A stretch of DNA of 64,000 nucleotides from Streptomyces sp. TLI_105 (GTDB lineage: Bacteria; Actinomycetota; Actinomycetes; Streptomycetales; Streptomycetaceae), in contig NZ_FNSM01000001.1 of the NCBI RefSeq assembly GCF_900105415.1, positions 2,580,501-2,644,500 on the forward strand. Direction: 5' to 3'. The position numbers and the translations under genes were made by a program. The first letter of the stretch is position 1; each line of letters begins with the position of its first letter. Below, piece after piece: positions 11,179-20,497 of the stretch. The notes beneath the pieces are model-generated. The model had not been told where the DNA came from. It saw only the letters and a list, made by a program, of their open reading frames with translations, and did not search any database.

Positions 11179-12030
11179 TCAGTCGCGCGGCGCGCGGGCC
11201 AGTTGGCGGGACTGGGCCACCAGACGGTCCGCGCTGTCCCAGACCTCGGCGTCCTCCTCCAGGAAGCCGCCGGCGAGGTTCCGGGTGGTGATCGAGACCC
11301 GCAGCGGCCCGGGAGCCGGACGGCAGCGGACGTGGGTGGTGAGCTCCACGGTCGGGGTCCAGCCCTTGAGCCCCAGCTCGAAGGAGGTCGGCGGCAGCGC
11401 GTCGACCGCGAGCAGGAGAGAGAGGGCGTCGGGCTCGCGCCCGTCGGCCAGCCCGAACCAGGCCCGCATCTCGCCCCTGCCCGACGGCGCTCCGACCGCC
11501 CAGCCCACGCAGGCCGGGTCGAGGCGGAGGTCGAGGCGGTCGGCGATCGCCGAGGAGCCGGGGATCCTCGGGGCCGGGTTGTCGGCAGCGCTGAAGCAGT
11601 TCTCGATCGGGGCCATCACCGGGGGCGTCGCCGCCGTGCGGACGTCGTCCGGGAGGGCGTCGAGGTCTCCGTACGAGGCGAGGACGCGGATGCGCTCGAC
11701 CTCGGTGCCGTCCTCGGCGTACTGGAAGAGCGAGGCCTGCCCGGTGGAGAGGGTCCGGCCGGTGCGGACGGTCTCCGTCCGGATCACCGCGGGGCCCGGC
11801 ACGGACGGCGTCAGGTAGTGCGCCGAGATCGTGAACGGGTCGGGGTGCGGGAGGTGGTCGCCGAGGGCGCGGCCGAGCAGGGCGAGGAGATAGCCGCCGT
11901 TGACGGCGTGGATGATCGTCCAGCCGGCGGAGAGGTCGGCGTCGTAGACGCCGGGTTCCCGGAGGGTGACGGCGGTGTCGCGGTCGAACTCGTAGGTCCC
12001 GACGGCGGTCGGCTCGGTGCTCGTGCTCAT
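11179..12030 (-). CDS. Thioesterase family protein (TesB-like double hotdog)
   Basis: 283 residues. Two hotdog-like halves: the first has HAVNGGYLLALLGRAL, DPFTISAHYLTPSVPGPAVI and LSTGQASLFQ; the second ends in LTTHVRCRPAPGPLRVSITT and DRLVAQSRQLA, the usual end of 4HBT_3/acyl-CoA thioesterase-II proteins. It probably hydrolyses an acyl-CoA of unknown chain. ATG start at 12030. A 23-nt gap separates it from the upstream TRIC gene, suggesting co-transcription. Confidence 0.82.
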   Translation of the reverse strand: MSTSTEPTAVGTYEFDRDTAVTLREPGVYDADLSAGWTIIHAVNGGYLLALLGRALGDHLPHPDPFTISAHYLTPSVPGPAVIRTETVRTGRTLSTGQASLFQYAEDGTEVERIRVLASYGDLDALPDDVRTAATPPVMAPIENCFSAADNPAPRIPGSSAIADRLDLRLDPACVGWAVGAPSGRGEMRAWFGLADGREPDALSLLLAVDALPPTSFELGLKGWTPTVELTTHVRCRPAPGPLRVSITTRNLAGGFLEEDAEVWDSADRLVAQSRQLARAPRD

Positions 12031-12053
12031 GTTTCCGACGGTACCGCAGGTAG

Positions 12054-12731
12054 CTACTGAGCGGTAGCTTTTTCCGGTTCCTCGCTCGCGGAGGAGCGGC
12101 GGTTCCAGGCGCGGGGCGCGCGCCAGTGGTAGCGCATCGCGAAGAGACGGAGCGCGAAGGCGGTGACCACGGCGGCGCCGCTCGTGAACCCGTTGAGCAC
12201 GTCGAAACGGATGCAGAGCACGGCCATCGTCGCGCCCACGATCGCCGGCACGGCGTACAGGTCCCGGTCCCAGCGCAGCAGCGACGGCACCTCGTTCGCC
12301 AGCACGTCCCGCAGCACACCGCCGCCGACGGCGGTCGCGAGCCCCAGCGCGGCGGAGGAGGTCAGACCGAGGCCGTAGTCGTACGCCTTCGTCGTCCCCG
12401 TCACACAGAACAGCCCCAGCCCCGCCGCGTCGAACACGTTGACGGCCGCCTGGGTGCGCTCGACCTCCGGGTGGAGGAAGAAGACGAGGACCGTCGCGAT
12501 CAGCGGCATCAGGAAGTAGCCGAGATCGGTGAAGGCGGCGGGAGGTACCGCGCCGATGACCAGGTCGCGGAAGAGACCGCCCCCGAGGGCGGTGACCTCG
12601 GCGAGGACGGCGATGCCGAAGACGTCGAAGTTCTTGCGGACCGCGAGCAGGGCGCCGGAGATGGCGAAGACGAAGATGCCGACGAGGTCGAGGGCGTGTT
12701 GGACGGAGGGGGTGAACAGATCGTGGAGCAC
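12054..12731 (-). CDS. TRIC-family trimeric intracellular cation channel (UPF0126)
   Basis: 225 residues, seven predicted hydrophobic helices in two inverted three-helix repeats. Each repeat carries the glycine-rich motif: GGGLFRDLVIG and GGGVLRDVLA. Bacterial TRIC proteins are K+-selective channels of the plasma membrane with poorly known physiology. GTG start at 12731. The C-terminal tail is charged and probably cytoplasmic. Confidence 0.85.
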   Translation of the reverse strand: MLHDLFTPSVQHALDLVGIFVFAISGALLAVRKNFDVFGIAVLAEVTALGGGLFRDLVIGAVPPAAFTDLGYFLMPLIATVLVFFLHPEVERTQAAVNVFDAAGLGLFCVTGTTKAYDYGLGLTSSAALGLATAVGGGVLRDVLANEVPSLLRWDRDLYAVPAIVGATMAVLCIRFDVLNGFTSGAAVVTAFALRLFAMRYHWRAPRAWNRRSSASEEPEKATAQ

Positions 12732-12767
12732 GGGCCCATTGTCCCGGTTGTCCTGGTGGGGTCATGA

Positions 12768-12805
12768 CGAAGGCCCCCGCCGCCGTGTGGCGACAGGGGC
12801 CTTCG
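12768..12805 (-). terminator. Hairpin terminator after the peptide ABC operon
   Basis: CGAAGGCCCC and GGGGCCTTCG form a 10-bp perfect stem around an 18-nt GC-rich loop, 7 nt past the stop of the last ABC gene. Confidence 0.6.
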
Positions 12806-12812
12806 CTCCGGG

Positions 12813-14150
12813 TCACTCGCCCGGGGTGTTCTCCTCGGCGGAGGCGTTCGCCTTGGCCGGAGTCTTCTCCTCGGCGGAGGCGTTCGCCTTGGCCGGAGTC
12901 TTCTCCTCGGCGGAGGCGTTCGCCTTGGCCGGGGTGTTTTCCCCGGCCGGGGCGCTCTCTCCGGCGGAGGGATCGGCGATCGACTCGGCGGCGGCCTCGG
13001 CTTCCGGCTCGGCAGCGGCCTCGGCTTCCGGCTCGGCGGCCGGCTTCGCCGACTTCACCCGCTCCGGCGCCTCCGCCGGCTCCGAAGCCTTCGCCGCCTC
13101 CGGCGCCTTCGTGATCGTCACGTCCACCGACTGCCGGGCCGCCGGGACCGTCGCCCCGTCCGTGTTCTCCGGGTGGTGGCAGGCCACGCGCTGGCCCGGG
13201 CGGAGTTCCAGGAGCGGGGGCTCCTGGGTCTTGCAGAGTTCCGTCGCCTTCCAGCAGCGCGTGTGGAAGCGACAGCCCGCCGGCGGGGCGATCGGGGACG
13301 GGACGTCGCCCTTGAGCAGGATGCGCTCGCTCTCGACGCCCCGGCGGCGCGGGTCCGGGATCGGGACCGCGGACATCAGGGCCCGGGTGTACGGGTGCAT
13401 CGGGTTCTCGTACAGGGACTTGCGGTCCGCGAGCTCGACGATCTTGCCGAGGTACATCACCGCGATGCGGTCCGAGACGTGCCGGACGACCGAGAGGTCG
13501 TGCGCGATGAACACGTAGGTGAGGCCCAGCTCCTCCTGGAGGTCGTCCAGGAGGTTGACCACCTGCGCCTGGATGGAGACGTCCAGGGCGGAGACGGGCT
13601 CGTCCGCGACGACCAGCTTCGGCTTCAGGGCCAGCGCGCGGGCGATGCCGATGCGCTGGCGCTGGCCGCCGGAGAACTCGTGCGGGTAGCGGTTGTAGTG
13701 CTCCGGGTTCAGGCCGACCAGGCCGAGGAGGCGCTGGACCTCCTTCTTCACGCCGCCCTCGGGCTCGACGCCCTGGAGCTTGAAGGGGGCCGAGACGATC
13801 GTGCCGACCGTGTGGCGCGGGTTCAGCGAGCCGTACGGGTCCTGGAAGATCATCTGGACGTCCCGGCGCAGCGGGCGCATGCCCGACACGCCGAGGTGCG
13901 AGATGTCCGTGCCCTGGAACTCGATCTTCCCGCCGGTGGGTTCGAGCAGACGCGTGATCAGCCGGCCCATCGTGGACTTGCCGCAGCCGGACTCGCCGAC
14001 GACGCCGAGGGTCTCACCGGGGTAGACCTCGAAGTCCAGCCCGTCGACCGCCTTGACCGCCCCGGTCTGGCGCTGGAGCAGACCCTTCCGGATGGGGAAG
14101 TGCTTCTGCAGGCCGGTGACCTTGAGGAGGGGTTCCATAGTCTCGCTCAC
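12813..14150 (-). CDS. Dipeptide/oligopeptide ABC transporter ATP-binding protein (DppF/OppF type)
   Basis: 445 residues. ABC ATPase with Walker [11 protein letters not shown]-loop [12 protein letters not shown], signature [10 protein letters not shown], Walker [14 protein letters not shown] and the C-terminal oligo_HPY region with [10 protein letters not shown] cysteines. The last roughly 110 residues are an unusual Ala/Glu/Pro/Lys-rich tail: two AEPEAEAA repeats, then three copies of a 12-residue unit ([12 protein letters not shown] register). GTG 14150 overlaps the upstream stop as GTGA; ATG 14138 is an alternative. Last gene of the operon, pairing with the next ATPase to energise uptake. 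Confidence 0.92.
   Translation of the reverse strand: MSETMEPLLKVTGLQKHFPIRKGLLQRQTGAVKAVDGLDFEVYPGETLGVVGESGCGKSTMGRLITRLLEPTGGKIEFQGTDISHLGVSGMRPLRRDVQMIFQDPYGSLNPRHTVGTIVSAPFKLQGVEPEGGVKKEVQRLLGLVGLNPEHYNRYPHEFSGGQRQRIGIARALALKPKLVVADEPVSALDVSIQAQVVNLLDDLQEELGLTYVFIAHDLSVVRHVSDRIAVMYLGKIVELADRKSLYENPMHPYTRALMSAVPIPDPRRRGVESERILLKGDVPSPIAPPAGCRFHTRCWKATELCKTQEPPLLELRPGQRVACHHPENTDGATVPAARQSVDVTITKAPEAAKASEPAEAPERVKSAKPAAEPEAEAAAEPEAEAAAESIADPSAGESAPAGENTPAKANASAEEKTPAKANASAEEKTPAKANASAEENTPGE
12829..12936 (-). repeat. Three tandem 36-bp units inside the DppF-type gene
   Basis: Three 36-bp units start at 12829, 12865 and 12901, the first two identical and the third differing near its end. 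Each encodes 12 residues of the disordered tail ([12 protein letters not shown] register). The repeat is in frame, so copy number can change without breaking the protein. Confidence 0.9.
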
Positions 14151-15253
14151 AGCTTCGGCGCAATCTCTTCGGTCCAGATGCGGGTGCGCTCCTCCTGCGG
14201 CATGTGGCAGGCGGAGTGGTGGCGCTCTCCGACGAGGGCCAGCTCCGGGCGCTGGGTGCGCGTGATGCCGCCCTTGGGGACGTCCGCGTACGGGCAGCGC
14301 GGGTTGAAGGCGCAGCCGCTGGGGACGTTGATGAGGCTGGGCGGGTTGCCCTTGACCGGGATGAGCCGGTCGGTCTGCTCGCGGTCGATGCGGGGCATCG
14401 AGCCGAGCAGGCCCCAGGTGTAGGGGTGCTGCGGCTCGTAGAAGACGGACTCGGCCGGTCCGCGCTCGACGCACCGCCCGCCGTACATGACGAGGATGTC
14501 GTCGGCGAGCTCGGCGACGACGCCGAGGTCGTGGGTGATGATGACGACCGCGGAGCCGAACTCCTTCTGCAGGTCCCGCATCAGGTCGAGGATCTGCGCC
14601 TGCACGGTCACGTCGAGGGCCGTGGTGGGCTCGTCGGCGATGAGGAGCTCGGGGTTGTTGACGAGCGCCATGGCGATCATCGCGCGCTGCCGCATGCCGC
14701 CGGAGAACTCGTGCGGGTAGTTGTCGAACCGCTTGGCGGGCTCGGGGATGCCGACCCGGTCGAGGAGTTCGACGGCCCGCTTCTTCGCCGTCTTCTTGTC
14801 GACGTCGTTGTGGATGCGGTACGCCTCCACGATCTGGCTGCCGACCGAGTAGTACGGGTGCATCGCGGACAGCGGGTCCTGGAAGATCATCGCCATCTCG
14901 CGGCCGCGCATCTTCCGGACCTCTTCGGGGTCCGCCGAGAGCAGCTCGCGGCCGTTCAGCCAGATCTCGCCGGAGATCCTGGCCTTCTGCCGGCCGTACT
15001 GGCCGACGGTGTGCAGGCCCATGATGCCGAGCGAGGTGACCGACTTGCCGGAGCCGGACTCGCCCACGATGCCGAGGGTCTTGCCCTTCTCCAGCTGGAA
15101 GCTGAGGCCGTCGACCGACTTGACCAGACCGTCGTCGGTCGGGAAGTGGATCTTCAGGTCGCGTACGTCGAGGAAGGCCTCGGAGGGGGCGGACTTCCCG
15201 GTGTCGACGGGCTCTCCGACCGCCGCGCCCGTCTTCGTCAGCTTGTCCGTCAT
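14147..15253 (-). CDS. Dipeptide/oligopeptide ABC transporter ATP-binding protein (DppD/OppD type)
   Basis: 368 residues. Walker [11 protein letters not shown]-loop [11 protein letters not shown], signature [12 protein letters not shown], Walker [14 protein letters not shown], and the oligo_HPY C-terminus with [18 protein letters not shown] is typical of the OppD/DppD partner, complementing the SGGQRQR of the downstream ATPase. ATG 15253 overlaps the permease stop as ATGA, so translation is coupled. Cytoplasmic face of the importer. Confidence 0.93.
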   Translation of the reverse strand: MTDKLTKTGAAVGEPVDTGKSAPSEAFLDVRDLKIHFPTDDGLVKSVDGLSFQLEKGKTLGIVGESGSGKSVTSLGIMGLHTVGQYGRQKARISGEIWLNGRELLSADPEEVRKMRGREMAMIFQDPLSAMHPYYSVGSQIVEAYRIHNDVDKKTAKKRAVELLDRVGIPEPAKRFDNYPHEFSGGMRQRAMIAMALVNNPELLIADEPTTALDVTVQAQILDLMRDLQKEFGSAVVIITHDLGVVAELADDILVMYGGRCVERGPAESVFYEPQHPYTWGLLGSMPRIDREQTDRLIPVKGNPPSLINVPSGCAFNPRCPYADVPKGGITRTQRPELALVGERHHSACHMPQEERTRIWTEEIAPKL

Positions 15254-16248
15254 GCGAGCCTCACTCGGGGGTCGATCACCGCGTACAGCAGGTCCACCAC
15301 GAGGTTCGCGATGACGACGCACGTGGCGGTGATGAGGGTGACGGCCAGGATCAGCGGCAGGTCCCGCTCGCTGACGCCCTTGATCGCCATCCAGCCGAGG
15401 CCCTGGAGGTTGAACGTGGTCTCGGTCAGGATCGCGCCGCCGACGAGGGCGCCGAGGTCCATGCCGAAGATGGTCAGGATGGGGGTCATGGTGGAGCGCA
15501 TCGCGTGCTTGCCGAGCACGACCGGCTCCGGCAGGCCCTTGGCCCGGGCGGTGCGGATGTAGTCCTCGCCGAGGACCTCCAGCATGGTGGCGCGGGTGAG
15601 GCGCGCGTACATCGCCGCGTACAGGAAGGCGAGGGTCACCCAGGGCAGCAGGAGGCCGCCGAACCAGCCGCCGAAGGACTCGGTGATCGGCGTGTACGAG
15701 GCGTTGAGCCAGTGCAGCTGCGTGCGGAAGACGAGCATCGACAGCATGCCGGTGAAGAAGATGGGGAGCGAGACACCGGCGAGTGCGGTGATCATCGCGG
15801 TGCGGTCCACGACCGTGCCCCGCTTGAGCGCGGAGATCACGCCCGCCGAGACGCCGAGCACCAGCCACAGGGCGGCGGCGCCGATGACCATGGACAGCGT
15901 GATGGGGAAGGCGTCGGCGAGCATCGTCGACACGTCCTGCTCGGTGCGGAACGAGTAGCCGAAGCAGGGCGCGGCGCAGTGAATGGTGTCGCCGCCGCCG
16001 GTGTAGTCCCGGCCGACGAAGATGCCGGAGACGAAGTGCCAGAACTGCACCAGGATCGGCTCGTCCAGGCCCAGCTTCTGCCGGATGGCCTCGATGGAAG
16101 CCGGATCCGCCTGCTTGCCGACGAACATCGCGGCAGGATCGCTGCCGGTCATCTTGGGGATGAGGAAGAAGATGCTGAGCGTCACGAGCGTGACGACGAG
16201 CAGCATCACGACGACTGCGAAGAGCCGTCGGATTATGTATGCAAGCAT
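15250..16248 (-). CDS. Peptide ABC transporter permease (DppB/OppB type)
   Basis: 332-residue membrane protein with the DppB start [20 protein letters not shown], a large extracytoplasmic loop (about 35-110), five further helices and the EAA-type coupling motif near [16 protein letters not shown] pair of Cys residues in the loop ([11 protein letters not shown]) is unusual. It follows the binding-protein gene after a 113-nt gap containing a strong palindrome. Confidence 0.92.
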   Translation of the reverse strand: MLAYIIRRLFAVVVMLLVVTLVTLSIFFLIPKMTGSDPAAMFVGKQADPASIEAIRQKLGLDEPILVQFWHFVSGIFVGRDYTGGGDTIHCAAPCFGYSFRTEQDVSTMLADAFPITLSMVIGAAALWLVLGVSAGVISALKRGTVVDRTAMITALAGVSLPIFFTGMLSMLVFRTQLHWLNASYTPITESFGGWFGGLLLPWVTLAFLYAAMYARLTRATMLEVLGEDYIRTARAKGLPEPVVLGKHAMRSTMTPILTIFGMDLGALVGGAILTETTFNLQGLGWMAIKGVSERDLPLILAVTLITATCVVIANLVVDLLYAVIDPRVRLA

Positions 16249-16261
16249 GCGGTCGGCCGGT

Positions 16262-16299
16262 CGGCGGCCGGGGAACCCGATCGGGTTCCCCGGCCGCCG
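16262..16299. promoter_or_regulatory. 38-nt perfect palindrome between binding-protein and permease genes
   Basis: A perfect inverted repeat of 19-nt arms centred between 16280 and 16281, core GGGGAACCCGATCGGGTTCC. In RNA it forms a very stable hairpin. It follows the binding-protein stop inside the operon, so it probably works as a partial terminator or a 3' RNA-stability barrier that keeps binding-protein mRNA above permease mRNA. Confidence 0.75.
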
Positions 16300-16361
16300 G
16301 GGCGGCCATCACCTGCCCTTCGGACCTGGCGGCGGGTGGTGCGCCGGTGAAGCGGGTCGGA

Positions 16362-18125
16362 TTACTTGACGACGCCGAGCGACGCGTAGTCGTAGCGGCC
16401 GTTGTAGGCGTCCGCCGTGTAGACGTTGGTCAGCCGGGAGCTGCGCCAGATGATGTTCTTCTCGTGGGTGAAGGGCAGGTAGACCGCGGCCTCCGACACC
16501 TTCGTGTTGATCTGCTTGTAGAGCTCGCCGGCCTTGACCGGGTCGGTCTCCTTCAGCGCCTGGTCGAACAGGCCGTTGACGGCCTTGTCGTTCAGCTCGG
16601 AGAAGTTGTTGTTGCCGCTCTGCAGGATGAAGCGGCCGTCGACCAGCGGCTGGAGGAAGCCCTGACCGGTCGGGAAGTCGGCGCCCCAGCCCATGATGAT
16701 GATGCCGTAGCCCTTCTCCTTGACCACCTTCGGCGAACCGATGATGCCGGAGGTCTGGGCGCCGTCGAACTGGTCGATCTGGGCGTCGATGCCGACGGCC
16801 TTCAGCGACTGCTGGAGGGACTCGGCGGTCGCGATCTCGATCTTCTTGTTGTTGCGGACCGCGATCGTGGTCTTGAAGCCGTTCGGCTTACCGCACTTCT
16901 TCAGCGCCTCCTTGGCCTTGGCCAGGTCCGGGGCGCCCGCGAGCTTGCCGTACGGGTCGGCCTTCGGGTCGGCACCCTTGATCGCCGGCGGCAGCATGTT
17001 GGTGGCGATGTCGCCACCGGCCTGCGGGCCGCCACGGGCGGTCTGGAGGGACTTCGAGTCGGCGGCGTAGATGATCGCCTTGCGGCACTCGACGTTGGGG
17101 ATCACCGTCTGCGGGAAGACCGCGTAGCGGATGAAGCCCGTCTGCGGGTTGTCGACGTTGTCCTTGTGCTGCTGGAGCACCTTCTGGCGGGCGGCGGCGC
17201 CGACACCGGTGGCGTTGATGTCGAGGTCGTACTCGCCCTCGACCAGACGGTTGTCCATGTCGTCGGCGTTCGTGGTGAACGTGACGGAGACGCTGTCCGG
17301 GAGCGCCTTGCGGACGGTGTCGGTCTTGGCGTCCCACTTGTCGTTGCGGACGAGCTTGATCGACTTGTTCGGCGTGTACGACTGCCACTTGTACGGGCCG
17401 GAGGAGAAGGGCTTGAGGCCGTACTTGGCCTTGGTGTCCTTGTCCTGGCGGACCGGGGAGGCGGCCGGCATGGCCAGCATCTGCAGGAAGTCGCCGTTGG
17501 CGACCGGCAGCTTGAAGATGATGGTCTTGTCGTCCGGGGTCTCGATCGCCTTCAGGCCGAGCTTGTCCGCGGAGGCGTCCTTGTACGGGCCCTTGTACTC
17601 GCCCTTGGGGTCGAGGACCTGCTGGAGGTAGATCGGGCCGCCGGAGATGACGTCCTGGGCCCAGATGCGCTCGATGCCGTACTTGATGTCCTTGGAGGTG
17701 ATCGGCTTGCCGTCCTCCCAGGTGATCCCGTCCTTCAGGGTGAAGGTGTAGGTGAGGCCGTCGGCCGAGACCTTGCCGGCGTCGGTGGCGAGGTCCGGGA
17801 CCAGCTCGGTGGAGGCGGCGCCCGGCTCGGCCTTGAAGGTGACGAGCTGGCGGGTGTAGTAGCGGGCGAAGTCCCACACGAAGCCGTAGTAGCCGCGCTG
17901 CGGGTCCCACGAGTCGGCCTCCTGCGAGCCGATGAACTTCAGCTCGCCGCCCTTCTTGGCGGACGCGTTGGCGACCTTGTTGACGGCGGCGTTGAAGCCG
18001 GCCGCGCCCGCGCTGCCCTTGCCGCCACCGTCGCCGTTGCCACCGCCACAGGCGGTGGTGACGACCATCGTGGCCGCCGCAAGCAGCGCGCCCGCGGCGA
18101 TTCTGCGCTGAGAGCTCTTCAGCAT
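16362..18125 (-). CDS. Peptide ABC transporter substrate-binding lipoprotein
   Basis: 587 residues. Signal peptide MLKSSQRRIAAGALLAAATM ending in a lipobox-like TTAC followed by a Gly/Asn linker; then an SBP family 5 domain (ELKFIGSQEADSWDPQ ... YTFTLKDGITWEDGKPIT ... VNGLFDQALKETDP). It should be anchored on the outer membrane face and deliver peptides or similar solutes to the DppB/DppC pore. ATG 18125 has GGAGG about 11 nt upstream. The ligand cannot be named from sequence. Confidence 0.92.
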   Translation of the reverse strand: MLKSSQRRIAAGALLAAATMVVTTACGGGNGDGGGKGSAGAAGFNAAVNKVANASAKKGGELKFIGSQEADSWDPQRGYYGFVWDFARYYTRQLVTFKAEPGAASTELVPDLATDAGKVSADGLTYTFTLKDGITWEDGKPITSKDIKYGIERIWAQDVISGGPIYLQQVLDPKGEYKGPYKDASADKLGLKAIETPDDKTIIFKLPVANGDFLQMLAMPAASPVRQDKDTKAKYGLKPFSSGPYKWQSYTPNKSIKLVRNDKWDAKTDTVRKALPDSVSVTFTTNADDMDNRLVEGEYDLDINATGVGAAARQKVLQQHKDNVDNPQTGFIRYAVFPQTVIPNVECRKAIIYAADSKSLQTARGGPQAGGDIATNMLPPAIKGADPKADPYGKLAGAPDLAKAKEALKKCGKPNGFKTTIAVRNNKKIEIATAESLQQSLKAVGIDAQIDQFDGAQTSGIIGSPKVVKEKGYGIIIMGWGADFPTGQGFLQPLVDGRFILQSGNNNFSELNDKAVNGLFDQALKETDPVKAGELYKQINTKVSEAAVYLPFTHEKNIIWRSSRLTNVYTADAYNGRYDYASLGVVK

Positions 18126-18234
18126 GGGTCCAGCAACCTCCGGGATAGTGGCGGCCGTTACGGCGGTCCGCCGATTGGGGTGGGCCTCCTGTCGCCAGCG
18201 GCAGGGGCGGGTCTTGCGTGTCGTCGGCGAACGG

Positions 18235-19263
18235 TCAGCGGGAGCCCTTCGGGTCGAGCGCGTCACGCACGCCGTCGCCGAAGAGGTTGAACGCCAGAAC
18301 GGTGATGAAGATCGCGAGGCCGGGGATCACCATGAACAGCGGGTCCGACTCGTAGGTGGTGATGGCCGTCGACAGCATCTGGCCCCAGGAAGCGGTGGGA
18401 GGCTTCACACCCGCGCCGAGGAAGCTGAGCGCCGCTTCGGTGAGGATGTTGGTGGGGATCATGAGGGTGGCGTAGACCATGATCGGGGCGATCAGGTTGG
18501 GCAGCAGCTCGCGGCGCAGGATGTAGAAGCGGCCGGCGCCCAGGCTCTGGGCGGCCTCGACGTACTCGCGGTTGCGCAGCGAGAGGGTCTGGCCGCGGAC
18601 GATGCGACCGACGTACGGCCAGCCGAAGAAGCCGATCACCAAGATGAGGGCGGCGATGCGCACGCCCGATCCGTCCAGGCCGAGGAACTCGTTGGGCAGC
18701 ACCGAGACGAGGGCGATCGTGAAGAGCAGCTGCGGGAACGCGAGCATCACGTCCATGATCCGGCTGAGGGCCGCGTCGATCCAGCCGCCGAAGTAGCCGG
18801 CGATGATGCCGAGGACCGTGCCGAGGAGGACCGCGAAGACCGCCGCCAGGAAGGCGACGAGCAGCGAGATCCGGGCGCCGTAGACGATCCGGCTGAAGAC
18901 GTCGCGGCCGTTGACGGGCTCGACGCCGAACAGGAAGTCGCCGTTGACGCCGCCCCAGGAGCCGATCGGCGTGCCGAACAGCGGGTCGATCTGGTCCTCG
19001 TGGAACTCGTCCGGCGGGTGGCCCAGGAGGCCCACGATGACCGGCGCGAAGATCGCGACGAGGATCAGGAAGACGACGACGAAGGCGCCCGCGAGGGCCA
19101 GCTTGTCGCGCTTGAGGCGGGTCCAGGCGATCTTCCAGGGGGAGCGCCCCTCGATGGCCTTGCCTGCGGCGCCGGAGTTGTCCGGAGTGCCGGGAGCGTC
19201 GGGCGCGCCGTCGACGGTGGCGGTCGCCTCGCCCGCACTCTTCTCGTGCAGTGGTGCCGTCAT
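18235..19263 (-). CDS. Peptide ABC transporter permease (DppC/OppC type)
   Basis: 342 residues. A hydrophilic N-terminal extension of about 45 residues rich in Gly/Ala/Pro, then WTRLKRDKLALAGAFVVV (OppC_N), the GVEPVNGRDVFSRIVYGAR loop and the EAA motif near REYVEAAQSLGAGRFYI. First gene of the operon; order is C - binding protein - B - D - F, so the permeases are split around the binding protein. ATG 19263; the upstream region should contain the operon promoter. Confidence 0.92.
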   Translation of the reverse strand: MTAPLHEKSAGEATATVDGAPDAPGTPDNSGAAGKAIEGRSPWKIAWTRLKRDKLALAGAFVVVFLILVAIFAPVIVGLLGHPPDEFHEDQIDPLFGTPIGSWGGVNGDFLFGVEPVNGRDVFSRIVYGARISLLVAFLAAVFAVLLGTVLGIIAGYFGGWIDAALSRIMDVMLAFPQLLFTIALVSVLPNEFLGLDGSGVRIAALILVIGFFGWPYVGRIVRGQTLSLRNREYVEAAQSLGAGRFYILRRELLPNLIAPIMVYATLMIPTNILTEAALSFLGAGVKPPTASWGQMLSTAITTYESDPLFMVIPGLAIFITVLAFNLFGDGVRDALDPKGSR

Positions 19264-19567
19264 CGTGGTGAGGACCCCTCTCGGCCGCCGGTAGCCGGCC
19301 CTTGCCCGCCGCGGGTAGCGGCTCGGTGGAACAACCTGCTGGACACCGGCCCGAAAGGAACCGAACGCCCTGTGTTCCGGGGAGTCTTCAATGGGCTCGC
19401 GATCACCCGCCAGCCCTGACGGGGAATGTTTGCTCAAACGTGATGCGGTGCTGCGACTTCCGTTATCCGGACGTCCCGATCATGTGAGCGGACCAACCGG
19501 GGCTCTCTTGCCCGCAATCGGACATGTCGCTCAACTGGTGTCGCGAGCTGTCGAATTGGGGTGAACG
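19264..19567. other. Non-coding region upstream of the peptide ABC operon
   Basis: About 304 bases, lower in GC than the flanking genes. It must hold the promoter of the minus-strand ABC operon; I see no clear -35/-10 pair. A small inverted repeat, GTTTG-CT-CAAAC, lies at 19428-19439. Confidence 0.4.
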
Positions 19568-19597
19568 AAGGCCTCCGGAGCGGACTCCGGAGGCCTT
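19568..19597. terminator. Hairpin terminator after the SseB-like gene
   Basis: AAGGCCTCCGGAG and CTCCGGAGGCCTT form a 13-bp perfect stem with a CGGA loop. Placed 28 nt past the stop of the minus-strand SseB-like gene. Confidence 0.7.
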
Positions 19598-19625
19598 TGC
19601 CGACAAGTGGGACACGAGGGACGTC

Positions 19626-20420
19626 TCAGTATCCGGACGGTGTCGGCGGGGGGTATCCGTACCCCGGTACGGCGGCGGGGCCGCGCCCGGCGTGCGCCTC
19701 GCGGTCGTAGAAGGGGCGCGCGTTCGCCCGCAGCCACAGGGCCACCGGGTCGTACGCGTCGGAGAGCGCGACCGTCGAGACGGGCAGTCCGTCGGGGACG
19801 GTGCCGATCGACTGGCGCATCATCGAGCGGACCTCGTCGACGGCCGCCGGGGACGTGTCGTACAGGTCGAGACCGATGGCGAGGTACGGGGAGCCGAGCG
19901 CAGGCTGCACCCAGCCGCGGCGCAGCGCCCGGACGGCCGGGGTGCGGTGGGCGTTCTGCGTGAGCAGGGCGTAGAACTGCGGGATCTCCAGGGCGGGCTC
20001 GGTGACGCGCAGCGGCCCGGCGGGCATCCGGTCGAGACCGGTGGCGATCCGGCGCAGGTCGGCCCAGGGGATGCCGACGCCGCCGCCGGGGGCGTGCGGA
20101 TTGAGCCAGACGCCCCAGCGGTCCGGGTAGAGCGCGCGGGCGATGTCGCGGCCGGTGACGAGCTCGTGGGCGCGGTTCCAGCCGGAGGCGGCGAGCTCCT
20201 GGGCGGAGGTGACGCACGGCGCGTAGCCGTGGCCGTCGACCTCCATGTTCCCGTACTGGGCGTCGGGCGAGCCGGGGGCGCCCTGCCAGAGCAGCATCCA
20301 CAGCTCGCCGTCGGCGAGGGCGTGCAGCAGCTGCTCGTACGCGTCGTAGCGTCCGGGTGCCACCTGGCGCAGCATGTGCTCGACCGGTCCTCCGGCCGCA
20401 GCGGTGCCTGACGCGCTCAC
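19626..20420 (-). CDS. SseB-family protein, first paralogue
   Basis: About 264 residues, with an SseB-like N-terminal domain (LLHALADGELWMLLWQG, YGNMEVDGHGYAPCVTSAQE) and an SseB C-terminal-like domain (PYLAIGLDLYDTSPAAVDEV), ending in a Gly/Pro/Tyr tail. SseB was named from enhanced serine sensitivity in E. coli; the molecular role is unknown. GTG 20420 is preferred; GTG 20450 adds ten residues. It lies just downstream of a second SseB-like gene and about 2 kb from the serine/glycine genes, which may or may not be meaningful. Confidence 0.75.
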   Translation of the reverse strand: MSASGTAAAGGPVEHMLRQVAPGRYDAYEQLLHALADGELWMLLWQGAPGSPDAQYGNMEVDGHGYAPCVTSAQELAASGWNRAHELVTGRDIARALYPDRWGVWLNPHAPGGGVGIPWADLRRIATGLDRMPAGPLRVTEPALEIPQFYALLTQNAHRTPAVRALRRGWVQPALGSPYLAIGLDLYDTSPAAVDEVRSMMRQSIGTVPDGLPVSTVALSDAYDPVALWLRANARPFYDREAHAGRGPAAVPGYGYPPPTPSGY

Positions 20421-20497
20421 CCTGGGTCCCGCCCCTCTTCCGTCCACCACGTACGTCTGTCCAGCGATCGAGTCAGTTCAGCTTAAGCGGGGGCCGC

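Noticed and set aside
12829..12936. Regular 36-bp repeats considered as a CRISPR array
   Set aside because: The units are contiguous with no spacers and encode an in-frame protein repeat; there are no cas genes.
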